From the NCBI GenBank assembly GCA_029263415.1, contig JAJCXN010000026.1:62001-126000 (forward strand): a stretch of 64,000 bases of DNA, written 5' to 3'. Below are positions 26,132 to 35,900 of the stretch, in pieces. Origin of the DNA: Acidobacteriota bacterium. Lineage in GTDB: Bacteria > Acidobacteriota > Thermoanaerobaculia > Multivoradales > Multivoraceae. The position numbers were made by a program, and so were the translations under genes. Each line of letters opens with the position of its first letter. Within the stretch, counting starts at the first letter, position 1. Below the pieces are notes generated by a model that saw nothing but the letters and a program-made list of their open reading frames with translations, was not told the DNA's origin and made no database searches.

Positions 26132-28261
26132 CTAGTCGATGGGGAGAAAGCTCTCGAGCGCCGCCAGATTGTCATCTGCCGAGAATGGCCTGAGGACCTT
26201 GAGGGCGACTAGAGTGACGTCGTCAGGGTAAGGAGGGGCGCCAAACCAGTTGTTCGCTTCATCCATTAGGCGATCGACCAGTTCCTGTGGCGACCCGGAC
26301 GCGGCAACCGCAACGACCTCTTGTACCCGGTCGTAGCCGAACGACTCGCCCGCGGCGTCGGGTAGTTCGGCGAGCCCGTCGCTCATCAACAGCACCATGT
26401 CACCGGGATCGATATCGACGATCCGCTGTTTGAAAGGGTAGTTGGCCAGGGAGCCTAGTGGCATGCCTTCGACTAACACCTCGTCGACAGTTTTGGTCGC
26501 GGCACGGTAGACCAGGGCGGGTGGGATGCCCGCGGCGCCGTAGGTCAAGCGGTCGGGGTCCAAATGCGCGATCGCCATTGCGGTGTTCGCGCCGCTCAAC
26601 TTCATCGAGCGAATCGCGTCATTAGACTGCGCGAAGAAGCGACGGATGTCGCGACCGGCGCGGAAGTTAGAAAACAGCCCCTTCATCAGCGACACCATGC
26701 TGCCAGCTCCGGCTCCATGACCGGCGGCGTCACCGATCGCGACCGATAGTGCGCCCGAGTCGCTGGTGTGGAAGTCATAGAAGTCACCACCAACTTCCGT
26801 AGCGGTGGTCATGCAGACCGCGATCTCGAGATGGGGAAGGTCCGGCAGAGACCGAGGCAAGAGCGAGAGCTGGAGCTCACGTGCGGTCTCAAGCTCTGCT
26901 GTCTTACGGCCGTTGTCCGCTTCCAACAACCGCGTCTCGAGTTCGCGTTCGAGCTTCTCTGCGGACAGCTCCTCGATCTGCACCGCCCGTTCGGCGAGCG
27001 TCTCGCCGGCCTGCGCGAACTTGCGCGCTAGATATGCCGAAACCGAAAACAGAAACAGCCCGACGCCGATGTAGGCAATCGGGAAGAGGCGAAATGGCTG
27101 CTGAAGAACTCCGGCCACCAAAAGGTATTGCCACACCAGGGTGCTAGTGAGCAGAGCGAGTCCGGTGCCGATCAACCAGGAGCCGCGCCAGCCGCTTCGG
27201 ATTGCGATTCCGTTCACCCTTAGTGCTTCGACCAGGATCAGCACATGGAACCACCAGAAGAGACCAAAGGCGTCGACATTGCGAAGGGTCGACACACCGA
27301 TGGCTAGGGCGCCGCCAAGCACAGCCAGACCCCAGAAGACCCGGCCTCGTTGCCGATCGTAGACCTCATAGATCACTTGTAGCAGTACCACCATGGTGGC
27401 CAAGAGAAGCAGATTCCAGATCTGTTGAGAGGTGCCGAGGAAGGTGGGGGACTCGCTCAAGGAGCGCTGAAAGTACAACCCAACAAGCAGCGCGGAGAGT
27501 ACCGAGTTGAGCGCGAACCAAGCGTTCGATTTGAAGCGAGGCAGATAGATGAAGAGCAGGAGGTGAAGGATTGCCTGGCTCAGGAACGCTCCAACGAACA
27601 GAGCTTGAAAGCGGCTACCTGCGCTAGCGACCGAGGCTGCCGTCTGCGCTATCAGGTCGGGCGCACCCAGATGCAACCTAAAGCCCGCTGAGGGCGCCAC
27701 CCAAGCAAAGCTAGTGTGGTCAGGGCGGTAACGCAGGATGATCTCGTGCTGTCCTGGCTCGATGCCCCGGACGAGCTGTGAGCGGCTCCCGAAGTCGGTC
27801 GCGCCACCAGCAGGTGTCGCCAATTCGAGCCGGCCCAGGTTGTTGCTCAGTCGCCCGTCGATGAAGACTTGCGCAGAGCCCTGTAGTTCCATCAGCAGCG
27901 CGAGGTCGTCGCCTGGAACCTGCGGTGTCCAATGGAACTGGTTTCGGTACCATCGCGTGCCATGGAACGGACGTTGACTATGCGTGGCTGGAAGGTCGGA
28001 CCATCCGTTCACGCCCCGCGCCAACTCCGAAAGCCCCAGCGGACCTTCTGGCGACGGCTCCGGTCCGGAGTAGACCTCCCACCCGTCGGCAAGCAACGGT
28101 AGTGCGTCGAGATCTGCAGAGGGCTGAGGAGCGGCAATGGCAGCCGAAGCTAAAAGAGCGAGGGCCGCTACCGTGAGTACTGCCAGATTCGTCAGGGACT
28201 GAGTAGGAGCTAAGAGGGGCGCCGGGGCACCGGACGCTCGAATGACAGTTTGCACTTTCAT
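26132..28261 (-). CDS. Membrane-bound SpoIIE/PP2C-type serine phosphatase with 7TM receptor-like domain
   Basis: A 709-residue signalling protein. A signal sequence (about 22-44) is followed by an extracytoplasmic beta-sandwich-like domain (about 85-200, WYRNQFHWTP, AQVFIDGRL), about seven membrane helices (215-415), a coiled coil (420-465) and a SpoIIE-type PP2C phosphatase (475-705) with GGDFYDF (491-497), IGDAAGHG (509-516) and VLLMSDGLAE metal-site motifs. The layout matches 7TMR-DISM receptors fused to phosphatases, which usually control partner-switching anti-sigma-factor antagonists. The start at ATG 28261 was chosen because the signal sequence follows it; the 89 codons upstream do not look coding. 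Divergent from an ECF sigma factor gene 123 bp away. Confidence 0.9.
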   Translation of the reverse strand: MKVQTVIRASGAPAPLLAPTQSLTNLAVLTVAALALLASAAIAAPQPSADLDALPLLADGWEVYSGPEPSPEGPLGLSELARGVNGWSDLPATHSQRPFHGTRWYRNQFHWTPQVPGDDLALLMELQGSAQVFIDGRLSNNLGRLELATPAGGATDFGSRSQLVRGIEPGQHEIILRYRPDHTSFAWVAPSAGFRLHLGAPDLIAQTAASVASAGSRFQALFVGAFLSQAILHLLLFIYLPRFKSNAWFALNSVLSALLVGLYFQRSLSESPTFLGTSQQIWNLLLLATMVVLLQVIYEVYDRQRGRVFWGLAVLGGALAIGVSTLRNVDAFGLFWWFHVLILVEALRVNGIAIRSGWRGSWLIGTGLALLTSTLVWQYLLVAGVLQQPFRLFPIAYIGVGLFLFSVSAYLARKFAQAGETLAERAVQIEELSAEKLERELETRLLEADNGRKTAELETARELQLSLLPRSLPDLPHLEIAVCMTTATEVGGDFYDFHTSDSGALSVAIGDAAGHGAGAGSMVSLMKGLFSNFRAGRDIRRFFAQSNDAIRSMKLSGANTAMAIAHLDPDRLTYGAAGIPPALVYRAATKTVDEVLVEGMPLGSLANYPFKQRIVDIDPGDMVLLMSDGLAELPDAAGESFGYDRVQEVVAVAASGSPQELVDRLMDEANNWFGAPPYPDDVTLVALKVLRPFSADDNLAALESFLPID

Positions 28262-28288
28262 AGGTGTCGTAATGGTAGGCGATCGACC

Positions 28289-28304
28289 AGCGCTTGCGAG
28301 CGCT
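28289..28304. promoter_or_regulatory. Perfect 6-bp inverted repeat in divergent promoter region
   Basis: AGCGCT, then TGCG, then AGCGCT: a self-complementary pair that can form a hairpin or bind a dimeric regulator. It lies between the phosphatase gene start (28261) and the sigma factor gene (28385). Function unknown; the short length means chance is possible. Confidence 0.35.
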
Positions 28305-28321
28305 AGCCTGTGTGGCGTGGC

Positions 28322-28340
28322 AGAAATTCGTATGATTTCT
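28322..28340. promoter_or_regulatory. Inverted repeat AGAAAT-n7-ATTTCT, putative operator
   Basis: Perfect 6-bp arms separated by TCGTATG, located 45-63 bp before the sigma factor start. An AT-rich dyad in GC-rich DNA at a promoter position suggests an operator or promoter element for the sigma/anti-sigma operon. No specific regulator family is recognised. Confidence 0.4.
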
Positions 28341-28384
28341 CGAAACTCTCTGGTGCTCGCTGGCGTTAGAGGCCGCAGAGAGCT

Positions 28385-28912
28385 TTGAGGAGCAGGGATC
28401 TGCGTAACTTCGATGAGGTGGTCGCCGACCACAAAGACATGGTCTATTCGTTTGCCTACTACTACCTTGGAAATCGCCAAGAAGCTGAGGACGTCACTCA
28501 GGATGTGCTCGTCCGCTTCTGGCGGCACTGGCAGAGTCTTGAGGCGGAGGTGATGCCACGCTGGCTCAACCGGGTCACTCGAAATCGTAGCTTCGACGTC
28601 CTGCGGAGTCGAACTCGGCGCGTCCGGGTGATGGTGGATGAGGTCGATGAGACTGCAGCTGAACGTGTCGAGGCCACCGAGCCGGGGCCTGAGTCAAGCG
28701 CTGCGGCGGCATCGCTCCAAGAGGTGATTCGAAAGGCTGTGGCGCGCCTTCCGGAACCCTATCGATCGGCGGTGATTCTGCGTGAGATTCAAGAACACAG
28801 CTATGCGGACGTCGCTCAAACGCTGGAGATCCCGGTCAATACGGTGAAGACGCACGTGCATCGCGGACGACGGATGTTGCGAGCTGCGCTCGCGGAGAGC
28901 GGACATGGCTAA
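28385..28912 (+). CDS. RNA polymerase ECF-type sigma factor
   Basis: A 175-residue sigma-70 family protein of the extracytoplasmic-function group. Region 2 has DMVYSFAYYYLGNRQEAEDV and TQDVLVRFWRHW (core binding and -10 recognition). Region 4 has LPEPYRSAVILREIQEHSYA and a helix-turn-helix IPVNTVKTHVHRGRRML. The first codon used is a TTG at 28385; no ATG precedes the conserved region 2, so the exact start is uncertain. The last 8 bp overlap the start of the anti-sigma gene, a standard sigma/anti-sigma arrangement. Confidence 0.92.
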   Translation: MRSRDLRNFDEVVADHKDMVYSFAYYYLGNRQEAEDVTQDVLVRFWRHWQSLEAEVMPRWLNRVTRNRSFDVLRSRTRRVRVMVDEVDETAAERVEATEPGPESSAAAASLQEVIRKAVARLPEPYRSAVILREIQEHSYADVAQTLEIPVNTVKTHVHRGRRMLRAALAESGHG

Positions 28913-29570
28913 CACAATCGACACCAACGACACCAACGACACCAACGGCACAGGCACGACCCGATCACAGTGTATTGACCAGAGCTACCAGAGCCTTAGC
29001 GAGCACTTCGAGGCATATGTGGACTGCGAGCTCACAGGAACCGAGTTCGTGCGTTTTGAAGCCCATCTTGAGGAGTGTCAGTACTGCGAAAGACAACTAG
29101 AGCAGGCGCGATCTGTGGCTGCGGCTCTACGCGCTCTGCCTTCAGTGGTGTGCCGTTCTGAGGTTGTGACTGCGACTCTTCGTGGCATAGGTGCCGATAG
29201 CACGGATCGGGTGCTGCCGTTCGAATCCGCTCGCGAGAGCGGGATGATCTCTCGACAGGAAGCAGCATCCGGCTCGCGACTCCTCGTGTGGGCGCGTGCC
29301 GCAGCGGTCCTTCTCGCAATTGGCGCACTCGCCTTTGCCGGGATGTCTCTACTTGAGGGACCTCAGCCGGATGACATCGCGGCCTACTCGCAAGACGAGT
29401 TGATTCGAGCGGAGCAAGATCTCCGCCTAGCGCTCGCATACTTTGGTGGGCTGACGCAGAAGGCGGGCTTGGTGCTCCGCGACGACGTGCTTGCCGAGCA
29501 CGTACTGACACCACCGCTGCGCGCCCTTTCCAAGATCTCCAATGACTCCCAGCTGGAGTATGGCCAGTGA
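28905..29570 (+). CDS. Zinc-finger anti-sigma factor (membrane-anchored)
   Basis: A 221-residue protein with an N-terminal anti-sigma zinc finger: H54-x3-C58-x2-C61 in FEAHLEECQYC, with C41 as a possible further ligand. One transmembrane helix (about 126-150, LLVWARAAAVLLAIGALAFAG) and a C-terminal part of about 65 residues follow. It overlaps the sigma factor gene by 8 bp and presumably sequesters it at the membrane. The N terminus has a Thr-Asn-Asp repeat encoded by a 9-bp tandem repeat. The signal sensed is unknown. Confidence 0.88.
   Translation: MANTIDTNDTNDTNGTGTTRSQCIDQSYQSLSEHFEAYVDCELTGTEFVRFEAHLEECQYCERQLEQARSVAAALRALPSVVCRSEVVTATLRGIGADSTDRVLPFESARESGMISRQEAASGSRLLVWARAAAVLLAIGALAFAGMSLLEGPQPDDIAAYSQDELIRAEQDLRLALAYFGGLTQKAGLVLRDDVLAEHVLTPPLRALSKISNDSQLEYGQ
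28921..28947. repeat. Three 9-bp tandem repeats in the anti-sigma coding start
   Basis: Three exact copies of ACACCAACG head to tail, encoding the repeated Thr-Asn-Asp segment near the N terminus of the anti-sigma factor. In-frame length changes by slippage would keep the gene open. Confidence 0.8.
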
Positions 29571-29596
29571 TGCATGCGCCAGTGACGCAGTCAGCA

Positions 29597-29626
29597 GTGA
29601 TGCGTCCAGAGGTGATGCGTCCAGAG
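29597..29626. repeat. Two exact 15-bp direct repeats
   Basis: GTGATGCGTCCAGAG occurs twice in immediate succession in the 156-bp gap between the anti-sigma gene and the first DUF4252 gene. Less exact copies of GATGC precede it. No function is apparent. Confidence 0.75.
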
Positions 29627-29726
29627 GTGCTCTGTCCGTCGAAGGGGCGTCCGCCAGATAGCGCGCATTCACAACGATTCGAACAAGTGACTTTTCAGCG
29701 CTCGAACACCGAGTAGAAGGATGTCG

Positions 29727-30380
29727 ATGACCAAGATGAAATCAACCGCCGACCCTAGCCGAGAGGCTCTTGCGATCGTGAACTTGCCTGTCGGCGGAGC
29801 TCGAATGCTGAGAGGGATTGCGACTGCCTGCTTGCTCCTCCTGTTCGCGGTACCTGTGCTCGCTCAAGGTGTCGAAGATCACCCAGGGTTCGTTGCATTC
29901 GAGCGATTCGGCGACCTTCATCTTGAAGACCTGACGATCGAGATCAACCTTGGCGGCGGCTTGCTCAAGATGCTCTCCGGAGCCGTTGAAGACGAAGACG
30001 GCGAGTTCGGTGAACTGCTGCGAGGGCTTAGCCTGATCAAGGTCAACGTGTTTGAAACACCTGGTTCGGAAGACGCGCTAGCTAAGCTTCGCAGCGCTGT
30101 GAAGGAACTGCGCAGCGACGGGTGGGAAGCGGTCGTTTCAATTCGCCAAGAGGAAAACCTGCACATCTTGCTGCGCACAGATGGCGATGCCATTCAGGGC
30201 GTGCTTGCCGCGTTCTCGAATGACGACAGCTTTGGCTTGGTAAACATCGTAGGCAATTTTGATCCGGTCCAGATCGGTCGCTTGGCCCGTCAACTCGACA
30301 TAGGTCCGCTTCAAGATGTCGATCTCAGCGCCGTGGCCAACCCTGACAACGAGGAAGACGATGAGGAGGACGGCCGATGA
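29727..30380 (+). CDS. Exported DUF4252 family protein
   Basis: A 217-residue protein with a signal peptide after a polar lead (LRGIATACLLLLFAVPVLAQG). The mature part begins HPGFVAFERFGDLHLEDLTIEINLGGG and continues with LSLIKVNVFET and SDGWEAVVSIRQEENLHILLR, which is the DUF4252 pattern. The C-terminal tail is very acidic (NEEDDEEDG). The ATG at 29727 has AGAAGG 6 nt upstream and was preferred to the ATG at 29721, which abuts it. DUF4252 proteins often lie in sigma/anti-sigma operons, as here. Function unknown. Confidence 0.8.
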   Translation: MTKMKSTADPSREALAIVNLPVGGARMLRGIATACLLLLFAVPVLAQGVEDHPGFVAFERFGDLHLEDLTIEINLGGGLLKMLSGAVEDEDGEFGELLRGLSLIKVNVFETPGSEDALAKLRSAVKELRSDGWEAVVSIRQEENLHILLRTDGDAIQGVLAAFSNDDSFGLVNIVGNFDPVQIGRLARQLDIGPLQDVDLSAVANPDNEEDDEEDGR

Positions 30381-31021
30381 GTCTCACACGGTACTCGGTG
30401 TCGACATCGATCGCCGTCGCTCTGGCTGTTGCCGCTCTGGCGATGGGTGGATGTATGACGACCTCTCCACGCTTGCACTCCTTTGCTAGCGCGCTCGACC
30501 GCGACCTACCCGAGGTTGAACTTGATCATCAGTTCGGCATGACCTTCGGCCGGATGTCGCTAGGAATGGTCAAGGGCATCGCTAAGTGGGGGATGGATGA
30601 GGAGGATCAAGATGCGTTTGCTGCCTTTCGCGGGGTCAGAAAGGTCGAGTTTGCGACGTACCAAGCGCATCTGAGCGGCGCTGGCGAGAGCAGCGTCCTC
30701 ACAAACAGCGATTGGGATGCCGCCACCCGTCTGCAGGCCAAGTTCCGGCGCAATGGTTGGCAGACGATGGCCCGGTTCTCCGCCGATGCAGAGCTGGGTT
30801 GGGTTGTCTACCGGCTATCAGGCGACAAGCTCAAGAATGTGATGGTGGTGTTGCTCGAGGACGAGGAACTGACCATAGTTCGCCTCGGTGGCAAGTTGAA
30901 CAAGGTGGTGCGTGCGGCGCTTGCCTACTCGCGGAGCGAAGTGTTGGATGATCACGACTTTGATGACAAGGATGAACCAGACCGTCTGAGTACTGAAGAG
31001 TTGCGGGAAGGCACGCACTGA
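30377..31021 (+). CDS. DUF4252-like lipoprotein
   Basis: A 214-residue lipoprotein with lipobox MGGC at about residues 23-26. The mature protein parallels the preceding one: MSLGMVKGIAKWG, FRGVRKVEFATYQ, RRNGWQTMARFSADAELGWVVYRL and LKNVMVVLLEDEELTIVRL. It therefore appears to be a diverged paralogue. It starts 4 bp inside the previous gene (ATGA overlap), so the two are translationally coupled. The pair may form a periplasmic/outer-membrane sensor or target of the upstream sigma system. Confidence 0.78.
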   Translation: MSLTRYSVSTSIAVALAVAALAMGGCMTTSPRLHSFASALDRDLPEVELDHQFGMTFGRMSLGMVKGIAKWGMDEEDQDAFAAFRGVRKVEFATYQAHLSGAGESSVLTNSDWDAATRLQAKFRRNGWQTMARFSADAELGWVVYRLSGDKLKNVMVVLLEDEELTIVRLGGKLNKVVRAALAYSRSEVLDDHDFDDKDEPDRLSTEELREGTH

Positions 31022-31103
31022 AACTCAAGGCCCAGTTGGGGATCTGGCATTAGGGGTCTGGTGTTAGGGATGCGGGACGCGAACGACTAGAGTTGTCGCC
31101 CTC

Positions 31104-32399
31104 ATGTTGCACGCCCCCCGGATCTGCTGCCTCGACCTAGACACCTTCTTTGTTTCGGTTGAGCGGCTGTTCGATCCCTCTTTGATTGGCAAACCGGTGG
31201 TTGTTGGAGGGAAGCCTGGGTCGCGCGGAGTTGTCACTGCTTGCAGCTACGAAGTGCGCGAGTACGGAGTGCACTCTGGCATGTCGCTCACCGAGGCTGG
31301 CAAGCGCGTGCCAGACGCCATCTTTCTGCCGGTGCGCAGCGAGACCTACGGTGAGTATTCAAAGCAGGTGCGGGCCATCGTGGATCGCTATTCGCCGGTG
31401 GTTCAGGCTGCGAGCATCGACGAGATGTTTATCGACTTCAGCGGCTGTGAGCGCATGTATCGCCGCCGCGGAGATTTCGGCGCCGACGCGACGGTTCTGC
31501 GAACCGTTCGCGAAATGCGAGCCGCGATCAGCGATGAACTCGGCTTGCCCGCCTCGGTGGGGATTGCGACCAGCAGATCGATGGCCAAGGTCGCGAGCGG
31601 ATTGGCGAAGCCCGCCGGGGTCTTGCTGGTCTCCGCTGGAACCGAGGCGAAGACGCTTGCCCCGCTGCCGGTGAGAAAGTTGCCCGGCATCGGGCCCGTA
31701 GCGGCGGAAAAGCTCAAGGGACTCGGTATTGATCGGCTTGGCCAGATCGCTGAGGCGTCGATCGACGAACTGCGGCGGGTCTTCGGCGCGTGGGCTACTC
31801 AGGTGCTTGAGGGTTCCCAAGGCCGTGGTTCTTCAGACATTAGTCGCGATCAACCCGCGTTTCGCGAGCACGACGCAACTGGTGACACGGTGCGCAGTAT
31901 TTCTAATGAACGCACCTTCCGTGAAGATGTGTCGGATCCATTGATTGTGGAGTCACAGCTGTGCCACTTGTGCGAGCGAGTTTGCTGGCGTGCTCGCAGG
32001 CGCGGCGTCTTGGCCCGCACGATTTCGTTGAAGCTTCGATACTCGAACTTCAAGACGTTGTCGCGATCGCGCACGATCCTGCCGACCGCGTCGGAGTTTG
32101 AGGTCTACCCACTGATCAAGGAACTCTACGATCTCGCGCGAGATCGACCGATGCCGATCAGGCTGCTTGGAGTCTCTTTCACAAATCTCGTGCGAGCCGA
32201 GCAGCAACTCGCATTGTTCGAGCACGATTCTGCGCTCATTCGGTCGGTGGATGCAATTCGCCAGCGCTACGGATTCGATGCGGTGCGTCGTGCGACCGGC
32301 CAGATCGCACGGCGCAAGGCGCCGTCGGTGGTCGGTGAGGCTGGTGATGCAGGTGCCGGTGGAGGTGTCCGCGAAGGTGGAGATGGCCCCCGCTCGTGA
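31104..32399 (+). CDS. dinB: DNA polymerase IV (Y-family)
   Basis: A 431-residue translesion polymerase. Catalytic acidic residues are visible in D11-x-D13 (CLDLDTFFVSVE) and D106-E107 (SIDEMFIDF). VVGGKPGSRGVVTACSYEVR is the nucleotide-binding finger region, and GIATSRSMAKVAS plus KLPGIGPVAAEKLKGLG (helix-hairpin-helix) are in the expected order. A QLALF motif near residue 372 fits the beta-clamp binding pentapeptide. Length is above the usual 350-residue Pol IV because of a disordered Gly/Ala-rich tail. Head of a run of plus-strand DNA-repair genes. Confidence 0.93.
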   Translation: MLHAPRICCLDLDTFFVSVERLFDPSLIGKPVVVGGKPGSRGVVTACSYEVREYGVHSGMSLTEAGKRVPDAIFLPVRSETYGEYSKQVRAIVDRYSPVVQAASIDEMFIDFSGCERMYRRRGDFGADATVLRTVREMRAAISDELGLPASVGIATSRSMAKVASGLAKPAGVLLVSAGTEAKTLAPLPVRKLPGIGPVAAEKLKGLGIDRLGQIAEASIDELRRVFGAWATQVLEGSQGRGSSDISRDQPAFREHDATGDTVRSISNERTFREDVSDPLIVESQLCHLCERVCWRARRRGVLARTISLKLRYSNFKTLSRSRTILPTASEFEVYPLIKELYDLARDRPMPIRLLGVSFTNLVRAEQQLALFEHDSALIRSVDAIRQRYGFDAVRRATGQIARRKAPSVVGEAGDAGAGGGVREGGDGPRS

Positions 32400-32501
32400 A
32401 GCAAGCAACTCCGATAGGCAGCTCAGATCCAGATTCTTCAGCCCAGAATGCTGACGCCGGTTAGGCTGCTCGCTTGGAACGAGACGATGAACTAATGGGC
32501 C

Positions 32502-32930
32502 ATGGAGGTGTTAGTGGCGGCCGAAAGAACGGGTGCAGGCGAGGCTGATCGGCAGGGAACACCTGACGGCACTCACGACGGCGTGGGAAGCAGCTCAGCC
32601 GACGTCAGCGGGGCTCTTCATCAGCCGGGCCTCCAACTACCGGACCATGGTGTCGGTTTCGGTCGAGCGCACGGACTCCCTCTCGATCTGGGATTTGAGG
32701 CTGACGACCTTGAATCATTGCTGCGCTACCGGATGCCGTTTGGTCGGTACAGCGGCCGTGCTTTGATCGACTTACCGGAAGAGTACCTCCTTTGGTTTGA
32801 GCGTGAGGAGTTTCCAACTGGAGAGCTGGGTCGTCTGATGAAGCTCACCCTGGGGATCAAACGCTACGGAGCGGAGGATGTTGTCAAAGGGTTGCGTGGG
32901 CCCCGCGGCAACAGGAACGTCGATGGCTAA
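32502..32930 (+). CDS. DUF3820 family protein
   Basis: The C-terminal 70 residues (MPFGRYSGRALIDLPEEYL, LWFEREEFPTGELGRLM, LGIKRYG) match the compact DUF3820 domain. The N-terminal 77 residues are low-complexity (Gly/Asp/Ser-rich) and may not be translated; the true start may be nearer 32700. The stop overlaps the start of the next gene by 8 bp. DUF3820 proteins are small, of unknown biochemical function, and often sit next to nuclease or helicase genes. Confidence 0.75.
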   Translation: MEVLVAAERTGAGEADRQGTPDGTHDGVGSSSADVSGALHQPGLQLPDHGVGFGRAHGLPLDLGFEADDLESLLRYRMPFGRYSGRALIDLPEEYLLWFEREEFPTGELGRLMKLTLGIKRYGAEDVVKGLRGPRGNRNVDG

Positions 32931-35900
32931 GCGCAGCGAGGAACCTCCAGCTCAAGGTTCGCTGTGGTCGACTGTCGCTGAACCGGTCGAAAACGCTGCC
33001 GCAGGTCAGGACACAACAACCAGTGCCGAGGAGGCCGCTGATCTAGATGAGCGGGCATCTGTTGAAAACCCGGAAGCTGCTGAAACACTCAGCGCTGAAG
33101 AATCGCCCGCTCCGATCTGGCTCGAAGGCGAGATTGGCGCAGGCACCGACGACAGCAGTTCAGAATGGGTTCCACGGCGGCATTTTCTAGGCTGGGGCGA
33201 GCCGTTGGTTCGGAGTGCTACAGAATGGCTGTTCGAGCATGCCCTGGACTCAGGTGCGGAGTTCGGGTTTGCCGATGTACTGATTGTGGTGCCCGGCCGA
33301 CGTTCGGGGCGCAAGTTACTCGAGCACCTGGTGAAGGCAGCACGGAGCCGCGGGCGACTCGCAATGTCGCTGCCGGAGATCACCACGCCAGGTTCTCTAC
33401 CAGAACGATTCTTGGATCCGGGTCAGCTGGTGTTGGCGGATGCGCCGAGCCGAGCGCTGCTCGCTGATGCGCTACGACGATCAGCTCAGCGGGCCGAGCG
33501 ACGCTTCACCGTCGAGGAAGCCTTGGGAGAGTTGCCGGACGCTGAGGATCTGGTGGCTTGGTTAGAGCTTGCCCAGCGCCTAGAGGCCGTGCGCAATGAA
33601 CTCGGTACCCTGGGTATCGGCATCGGTGCAGCGCGTACGCGTCTTCAGCAACATCTTGATCAGTTGGACGACGAGAGCGCCCGTTGGAGTGCGTTGGCTC
33701 AGGTCGATCGGTGGCTGGTGGCAGACCTGTTGAGTGCAGGTGGCACCACCCGTTCGAGCGGACGGATGGAGGCCTTGCGACGTCAGTCGAGCGTGGATTT
33801 GGCATCGCCGCGGCGGGTGGTTCTGGTCGGTCTCGCCGAGTTCTCGGTGCTGTTTCGCCGCGTTCTGCAGCTGGGGGCTGGGTGCGGGGTCGAGGTTCTG
33901 GTTAACGCGCCAAAGAGCGAGTGTGAGCGGTTCGATCGGTGGGGCACGCCGCTTGCGGCACGCTGGTCCACCCGGTCGGGGCCACTGGTGGAGGCGATGC
34001 GACAGACGTCGAACTCGAATGGCTTGCAGCAGTTGGCTCAGACAGTGGTGCAGCGACCAGCTGATCAGGTGGCCTCGGTCTTGAGCACGATCGAGCGCTG
34101 GGGGCGTACCGGAGGCGATAGTGGCGATAGCAGCGGCGTCAATGGCGGTGCCTTCCGCGACCGGACCACTCCACCGAGCGAGATCACGGTTGGCGTCGGC
34201 GAAGAGACGTCAGCGCAGCGCCTGCTCGAAGCATTCAAGACCCGAGGCATCCCGGGACATTCGCCCTTCGGCGTTCGCCTGCGTCAGTGCGAACCGGTCC
34301 TTGCTCTAAGGCGCCTGTCTCGATTCGGAAGTGACCGCAATCTGCGCAGTCTTTATGACGCCCTGATGGTTCCAGTGATCGCCAGATGGGTCGATCACCG
34401 CCTAGACAACTCGGTGGCAGAGATCGATGGGCGACATTTGCAAGATCAGTCACTCAAGGTCGCCTGGACCAACCGGGATTGGGTGAGCTTGGTAGAGCGA
34501 GCCATCGAGATGAGGCTCGGCGGCGAGCCAGCCCACATCGCCGATTCGCAGGATTCTTCTGGCGTCGCTGCGGCTCTGGATCAGAGCTTAGCTGCAATCA
34601 GCGATGCTGCTCTCGACGTGTTTGACGCGACTGATCGCCCCATGCGGTTGAACGACTGCGCATCGGGACTCCTGATCGGTTTGAGGCGGCTCTATCTGCC
34701 CCCAGACCACGCTTCGATGGGGGACACCCGTGACGGAGCGCGAGTTGGCGATGCTGGGGGGGAGGCGCTTGAGGACGCGGGTGGACTGGAGAACCCGGAG
34801 GGCCTAGACCGCACAGCGGCCCTTGACCACTCGCGGGCGCTCGACGATACCGAGGCGCATGACGACACAGGACCCCTTGAACACGTAGGAGAGGGCCCGT
34901 CGCTAACCGCTCACGAGCTGGAGCAGCGTGCTCTGGTGCGCCGAGCGCTTGAGCGCTGTGTCGAGGTTCTGCAGGAGGCTAGTTCGCTCGGTGCGACCGT
35001 GGTGGACTTGCCCGAGATGCGGTTGGATGACGCTTGTTCGGTGCTGTTCTTCGAACGTGGTGAACGATTGTCCGGAGACAAAAGCGCGCAAGGGAAGACG
35101 CTCGAGGTGATCGGCTGGCTCGAATTGGCGTTGGACGACTCTTCGGTTGTGATTGTCACGGATCTGAACGAGGGATCGATTCCTGCTCGAGGTGGCTCAG
35201 ATCCGTTGCTGCCGGAGTCCACTCGATCGGTGTTGGGCCTCAACGGTGACCAAGCCAGGCTGGCGCGCGACGCGTTCCTGTTGACCGCTTTGCTAAACAG
35301 CAGGCGTCGGGTTCTACTGTCCAGCTGCCAGCAAACCGAACTGGGTGAACCCCTCTTGCCGTCGAGACTCTTGTTGACGGGCGAGGGTGCGGAGCTAGCG
35401 GCGCGAGTAACAAACGCATTCGGTCAGGCAGCTGAGGCAGCTGAGGCAGAGGAGAGATCGAATGAGCTGGGTTCGCAACTATGGTTGACGGGTGGGCTAG
35501 TTCACATGAGCCCAGGGAGCCCGGGGAGCCCAGTGGGCCCGGAGGACTCGGGAAATTTTGCGCCAAGAGAGCCAGACCGTGAGGCACTGCTCTCGTCGTC
35601 AGAGTTTCAGTCAAGAATCCGTCGGCTTCGGGTGACCGATTTCAAGGCCTACCTTGCATGCCCGTATCGCTTCTTTCTGCGACGCATTCTGCGAGTGAGA
35701 CCTGCACCGGTATGGGGAAGTGAACTCGATCCTGGCCGGTTCGGGACCCTGGTGCACGAGGTTCTGCGTCAGTTCGGGACGCGTCCCGAGTCACGCTTGG
35801 AGGAGGCTGCTCATATAGCCGACTGCCTGTCGGTGTTGACCGACCGAGTGCTCCTGGGCGAGTTCGGCCCGGCATTGCCTACGCCAGCCCGGATTCAGAT

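Noticed and set aside
32533-32766. Alternative 77-codon frame overlapping the DUF3820 gene start
   Set aside because: The recognisable DUF3820 domain is in the other frame, and this one shows no domain.
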